DNA of 64,000 bases. Source: Medakamo hakoo. Its lineage: Eukaryota; Chlorophyta; Trebouxiophyceae; Coccomyxaceae. A program made the position numbers and the translations under genes. Each line of letters opens with the position of its first letter. Position 1 is the first letter of the stretch. The notes under the pieces are model-generated. The model saw only the letters and a list, made by a program, of their open reading frames with translations, did not search any database and was not told the origin of the DNA. This document shows positions 60,701 through 64,000 of the stretch, in pieces. The stretch is taken from contig CP089460.1 in NCBI GenBank assembly GCA_026636295.1, positions 806,001-870,000 on the forward strand, read 5' to 3'.

Positions 60701-61210
60701 GGTGGGGGAGAGGGTGGGGGAGAGGTCGCGCCGCGCGCGCCACCGCTGCCACCTCCACCGCCGCCCAGCCAGCCGTCGTCCCAACGCGTCGCCCGGGAGG
60801 AGGAGGAGGAGGAGGAGATGCCGCCGCCACCCCGCCCACCCCTCGCCGAGCTGGCGCCGGCGGACGTCGCGCACGCAGCTGCTCCGCGGGCGTCGACGCC
60901 GCCGCCCGCTCTCACCGAGCTGACGCCCGCCGCTTTCGCGCGCTTGACCGCTCCCCTCATCGCGGCCGGCCACGACCGGGGTGCCGCCGTGCGTGCCCTC
61001 ATCGTCGTGCGTGGCCGGGCGGCGCGCGAGGATTTCCTGGCGGGCCGGCCGCTGCGGCCGCCGTGCGCGGATGGGGAAGGGGTGCTGGTCACGCGGGCGC
61101 TGGCGTACTTGGCGGGTGGTGGGGGTCGGGGTGGGGGCGGAGGTGGAGGGGGTGGGCAGCAGGTGGGTGGCCTGCCGCCGCCGCCGCCGCCGCCGCCGCA
61201 CAATGCGTAG
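54731..61210 (+). CDS. Giant protein with N-terminal CDCA7-type (zf-4CXXC_R1) zinc finger
   Basis: Two exons fit: 54731-55119 and 55294-61210, giving about 2,101 residues. The finger spans about residues 159-280. It has CHFCRQKTVDPKSWCPCG, WCGQCLANRMGQALEEV, WRCPCCLGLCNCSSPGC and then ARAYGFASVAHYL. CDCA7 proteins bind hemimethylated DNA and recruit the HELLS/DDM1 remodeller; the Arg, Gly and Arg residues mutated in human ICF syndrome have equivalents here (CRQKT, CGQC, NRMG). CDCA7 is usually under 500 residues. Here ~1,800 Ala/Gly/Pro-rich residues follow with acidic (DEDDDDEEGDDDDGG) and Glu-rich runs, helical blocks (about 740-1500) and a C-terminal block including GDVRYLNLHWGGPGG. No further domain is recognised. 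The intron is a multiple of three and remains open, so a retained form would be 58 residues longer. Confidence 0.78.
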   Translation: MAAALAAAGLHPAAGSSAMDGLDEDIEAALAAAGVGAGGGGDWGAALLQPATQASAVPPPPAAAAAARPPPPAHATGRAPLPPLAPCSAPSTSAPAQPVLFNAERLASMRGRQGPLLRAMIAEQARRGVRWVVLGGGKGAGRAPGGAGCLPIQNVQAATAPRAPVQWRPHPHPTPPTPHTHPSAPSTSELYTLEHLRRLATYQAVGPLPDSHPKVYCKDVHAQPCAACATCHFCRQKTVDPKSWCPCGAGARPPRPAGRGRGRWCGQCLANRMGQALEEVLAAAAPGGAGWRCPCCLGLCNCSSPGCLRKLHGLRDTGQLESEARAYGFASVAHYLVITQLAGEGEGGVGADPPPLPAVAALDGPPLPGSAVVLADGDARALAAARGRAAARERAKRAVAAQQAAVRAVLGDLHALDVGGGGGSGGGGGGATTAAAAAASAATAAACPPLIAPAAPEDLGWHALDEDDDDEEGDDDDGGVAAAAGPGSPSAAAAPPPFPRPRPPRVPAAEPAAASAPRPDPPSGLPATASFAARAQAALGGFVVGGGGRGGAGEPPPAPAPRAPAPPPPTALRIDGALMDEGEDGMDDDGGAPWSAASGWGGGGGRGDSAAAPAPARRRVGAAAPALPTFASAGVRARPAGFVVGSGGGGGGGGPRPRSAGGGGGGEAGPPQQPAAPALPVARPSGVQAPAPPQPAAHPAPAAPAPPAPAAAAMPAAAAFAPPLPLPPPPVSAGEYGALLALARQALGAWGSSVAGDALGAAVAELRASLRAPVAVQDDGGGGGGAPRPACAHALTAQGALRDAAALLAAYAGAGPPSDAAYEVPARLSGREPFAEWGGSGVLARTALLGGALAAADALARRACDPGADERDAAALAAGAAGVARCVLGWVEALVDEAGAAADAAARLGPLGWAGAAPARVGPLTLAPGDPADAAAAALRGLQIGDVTLACHALDWAAARLGGRRGAGGPHPSAGGCPLAAALACPSLVRPLHPALPAHRAVRERARAATHALVAAARADLVRSGAGRPGATPATPLPPSVLRVAELVAAVAIPALEAGLVADYPLRRCGGGFGGGGGGGGNAATTALPGAALAAAASARAGPKAWPPLPSTPTPPAPDGLASTRATLLAESHGFLVLTGAEAPGTLLARAAAPYSPDRLWREAGAAAPYRALATHYAAVAARVAAGPLFGGAAGLAGLRPWLRFWLAALAEPGARAAVAGLTAALAEAPGAAWAFAGAGDVTPAHLLDEKSAHAARAAVAGAVLGAVRAREGPAAVSALAWDLAPVLALRAREAAAARRARRWRGGAVGLLAAAARGAAAADPYRRAGGGGGKSPLEAAVGLLAAWAGDAAADALDLAAARTARTAAGAGGGGPAAPAAAAAVPSASELEAAAYPSAVSATAAVLLAAGGTDGAPPASLDCLAVLADGMAGRGGGRGPGGAGGLAPRAAAALASAGAAALASASAGPAHSPLALAHHLISGPLRRALEACHVRGCAAADAGVAAARVTAALVCERGWAGGADAHAGLRTLLPPALAPFLDALCPAGAAPGGPALPAPAPAAAVFAGLRALLRAHGVVAGPAPAAPTDPPPPAPASTLSYVGGPLARGQPLPPDRFAGALTAFWRAAAGAAAGVVVFALGAEGGPSDDAAIPLLTPHRARAARGDLAALLGAPRPARPTEASLLADEGGGGGGGGGGGASTAAPSGGTRPPPDPTAAGEPPPPPPGDADSPAAQAAAWADAAVEALGVAADLATAGRRPAWGEALLLAVRAAVADAGGPAASQPGPHLARILAAYDDAATDVAAGLDPSGEDGRVWARLGRSGGGGRTPAPPPDSTATTISTPAALAAVPKGACLPGALDGVWAVGPVKRGATAAGRTGDVRYLNLHWGGPGGRKAAVVYWPAPPVGGGEGACASPLDADVAALGALPAPVRVSGLGVATTKGAVPILQAGRGARMVGLPRPALPAVGPPEPAAPRPRPRAPRLPVAGEGGGGEGGGEVAPRAPPLPPPPPPSQPSSQRVAREEEEEEEMPPPPRPPLAELAPADVAHAAAPRASTPPPALTELTPAAFARLTAPLIAAGHDRGAAVRALIVVRGRAAREDFLAGRPLRPPCADGEGVLVTRALAYLAGGGGRGGGGGGGGGQQVGGLPPPPPPPPHNA

Positions 61211-61487
61211 ATGGGACGGAGAGGGAGAGGTAGAAAGAAAAGAGAGGATGGAAAAAAAAAATGGGATGGATGGAGAGCATAGAGTGCAAAAAACGACGAC
61301 AGGAGCACACAGAAGAAAAAAGAATCTCGCACACACACACACAGCATTTTACAAGGCAGCGGAGAACAGGAGGGTGGCACGCCGCACGCTCCTTCCCCCC
61401 TTTTTTTTCCGCGCTTTGTTATTCTGCTTCATTTCACCCGGAAAAAAAGAACGCGTTTTTTCATCAAGCGCAACACCCCGCCCCACC
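61211..61487. other. Convergent intergenic region (CDCA7-type gene / peroxiredoxin)
   Basis: 277 bp, AT-richer than average, with an A run (61252-61260), CA repeat (61330-61342) and T run (61400-61409). It probably holds both poly(A) sites. Confidence 0.5.
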
Positions 61488-62721
61488 TCACAGCGCCGAG
61501 AAGTAGTCCTTGGAGTCCTTGGGCGTCGGCTTCATGGTGGCGGCGCCAGGAGTCCAGCCCGCCGGGCACACCTCGTCCGGGTTGTTCTGGACGTGCTGCA
61601 GGGCCTGCAGGACGCGCAGCGTCTCGTCGACCGACCGGCCAAAGGCCAGGTTGTTGATGGTGCTGTGCTGGACGACGCCGTCCTTGTCGATGATGAACAG
61701 GCCGCGCAGGGCGACGCCGTCGGGCGACAGGACGCCGTACTCCTCCGCGATCGTGCGCTTCAGGTCGGACACCAGCGGGTAGGCCAGGTCGCCGACGCCG
61801 CCCTCCGTGCGTGGCGTCTGGATCCAGGCCAGGTGGGAGAACTGGGAGTCGACGGACACGCCCAGGACTTCCGTGTCCAGGGCCGCGAATTCTTTCATGC
61901 GGTCGGAGAAGGCCGTGATTTCGGTGGGGCAGACCTTTGGGGTGGGGGGGAGTGTTGGGGGCGGGAACTCGAATGAGTGATGGGATGGGGGATGGAAAAG
62001 CATCCCAGCCCTCTCCGCCCCCCTCGACGCCCCCTCCACCTCTCGAACAAAAAACTTACAAAAGTGAAGTCCAGCGGGTAGAAGAACAGGACGACGTACT
62101 TCTTGCCCTGTTGGTGGTTGTGCGGTTGTGCGTGCGTGTGCGTGAGTTTTGATGGACGGGAGAGGCTAGAAGGTTCAGCGACCGCCGGTTGCGCGCCGCG
62201 CGTCTCGGTTTCCTTCCTTCCGTCCTCTCCACTTACCTTGTACTGGGACAGCGAAACCGGCACGAACTCCTGGTCAAAGACGGCTTCGGCCGTGAAGTCC
62301 GGGGCAGGGGAGCCGACGAGGGGAGCCTGTGCGGGAGGTGGGAGGGACGGGCGTGTGTGTGTGAGAGCGAATGGGGCTGCGCCACGCCGTTTGTGACGGC
62401 GACTTTTTTCCCGTCGACTTGCACGCTCGTGCACGGCTCACAGCCAGCTCATCAACCACAATGTGCTAGCCCAGCAAATTTTTTGAGCCCTCAAGCATGG
62501 CCATGACGGGTGATCACGCCGAGTGGGGACGCGGGTGGCCCGGCGTGCGGGCGATCGGCGCGGCACGCGAGCGGGGCCGTGACCGCGCCGCAGACCATCG
62601 TCTCCAACTCTCAACTCACCGCCGCGCGGCAGACCAGGCCGCGGCGGGCCGAGCGGGCGGGCGCACGCGCACGGACGGCCGGGCGGGCGGTGGAGGACAG
62701 GGAGGCGCGGAGGGCCAGCAT
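61488..62721 (-). CDS. PRX1: Chloroplast 2-Cys peroxiredoxin
   Basis: Thiol peroxidase detoxifying H2O2 in the stroma, reduced by NTRC or thioredoxins. Four exons fit: 62721-62620, 62326-62237, 62107-62060 and 61934-61488, giving 228 residues. Exon 1 is almost exactly the transit peptide ([20 protein letters not shown] onward); the mature enzyme starts near [11 protein letters not shown]. The peroxidatic Cys82 is in LDFTFVCPTE, the resolving Cys203 in [11 protein letters not shown]. Their spacing of 121 is that of typical 2-Cys enzymes. [14 protein letters not shown] loop is present, and the C-terminus ends DSKDYFSAL. The GGVG and YF elements are the pair linked to peroxide sensitivity in eukaryotic enzymes. 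It is divergent from ferredoxin, a fitting neighbour in the same electron pathway. Confidence 0.95.
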
Positions 62722-62898
62722 GGTTTTGTGGGAAGCGGGACGGGCGGAGAGAGAAGGGCCGTGGCTAGCTTTTTGCAGAGTGAAGCGCCGTGGTAGTAAA
62801 AAAAAAGAAAGCTGCACCCTCTCGGCGTCCCTCACACCACCATTCCCACCGCCCGCTGACAACTCCGTCCAACACCCCCGACACCCGCCCACACAACC
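62722..62898. promoter_or_regulatory. Divergent promoter region (2-Cys peroxiredoxin / ferredoxin)
   Basis: 177 bp between start codons of two plastid redox genes; an A run (about 62800-62807) lies midway and a C-rich leader precedes the ferredoxin ATG. No TATA box here; one is found in ferredoxin intron 1 instead. Confidence 0.5.
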
Positions 62899-63999
<1,101 letters not shown>

Positions 64000-64000
64000 C

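Overview
This window looks like nuclear DNA of a small, compact, very GC-rich green alga (Chlorophyta or a close prasinophyte relative). The evidence is three light-harvesting proteins of the photosystem I (Lhca) type, the plastid LHCP-transport factor LTD, and nuclear genes for plastid ClpP, 2-Cys peroxiredoxin and ferredoxin carrying transit peptides. There are also typical eukaryotic nuclear genes (MCM3, eIF3a, UBE2S, DcpS, NDUFAF5). Genes are dense (31 in 64 kb), introns are few (0 to 5 per gene) and mostly 60-250 bp. Donors are mostly GTGAG or GTGCG, and acceptors are CACAG or CCCAG after C/CA-rich tracts. I cannot name the genus. I see no tRNA, rRNA, CRISPR array or recognisable transposon.

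Layout. 1-4 kb: 3' end of a RETICULATA-like gene, thiamine pyrophosphokinase (-) and a two-HMG-box protein (+). 4-10 kb: a secreted patatin-like lipase lying between two direct repeats, a 3-ketoacyl-CoA synthase and a small predicted thylakoid-lumen protein. 10-21 kb: LTD (-), a multi-CCHC zinc-knuckle protein, a bZIP factor, a tandem hairpin repeat, a BTB-BACK-ubiquitin-like protein (-), a small secreted protein and a FAM185A/DUF4097-like protein. 20-28 kb: NDUFAF5 (-), an AlkB-type monooxygenase homologue (+), a double-SRPBCC protein (-) and DcpS (+). 28-37 kb: LHCA (-), LHCA (+), LHCA (+), a haem-oxygenase-fold protein and a short-chain dehydrogenase. 36-45 kb: UBE2S (-), ClpP (-), eIF3a (-) and an Orn/Lys/Arg decarboxylase-like enzyme (+). 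46-54 kb: ABCG half-transporter (-), MCM3 (-) and an O-fucosyltransferase-like protein (+). 54-64 kb: a giant protein with a CDCA7-type zinc finger, 2-Cys peroxiredoxin (-) and ferredoxin (+, running off the window).

Most genes are ordinary housekeeping genes and do not form an operon-like unit. Plastid genes are well represented: three antenna proteins, the factor that delivers antenna proteins to the SRP pathway, and the ferredoxin/peroxiredoxin redox pair sharing a promoter region. Three lipid-related enzymes (lipase, elongase, AlkB homologue) lie within 20 kb, but a working link is only inference.

The items most worth a second look are the roughly 2,100-residue CDCA7-type protein, the algal AlkB homologue, the tandem stem-loop repeat near 15.1 kb, two apparent GC-AG introns, the repeat-flanked lipase gene, and a consistent sense-strand base skew (C/CA in introns, GA/TG in 3' flanks). 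Exon boundaries were read by eye from splice signals, reading frame and family conservation; no transcript data were available.
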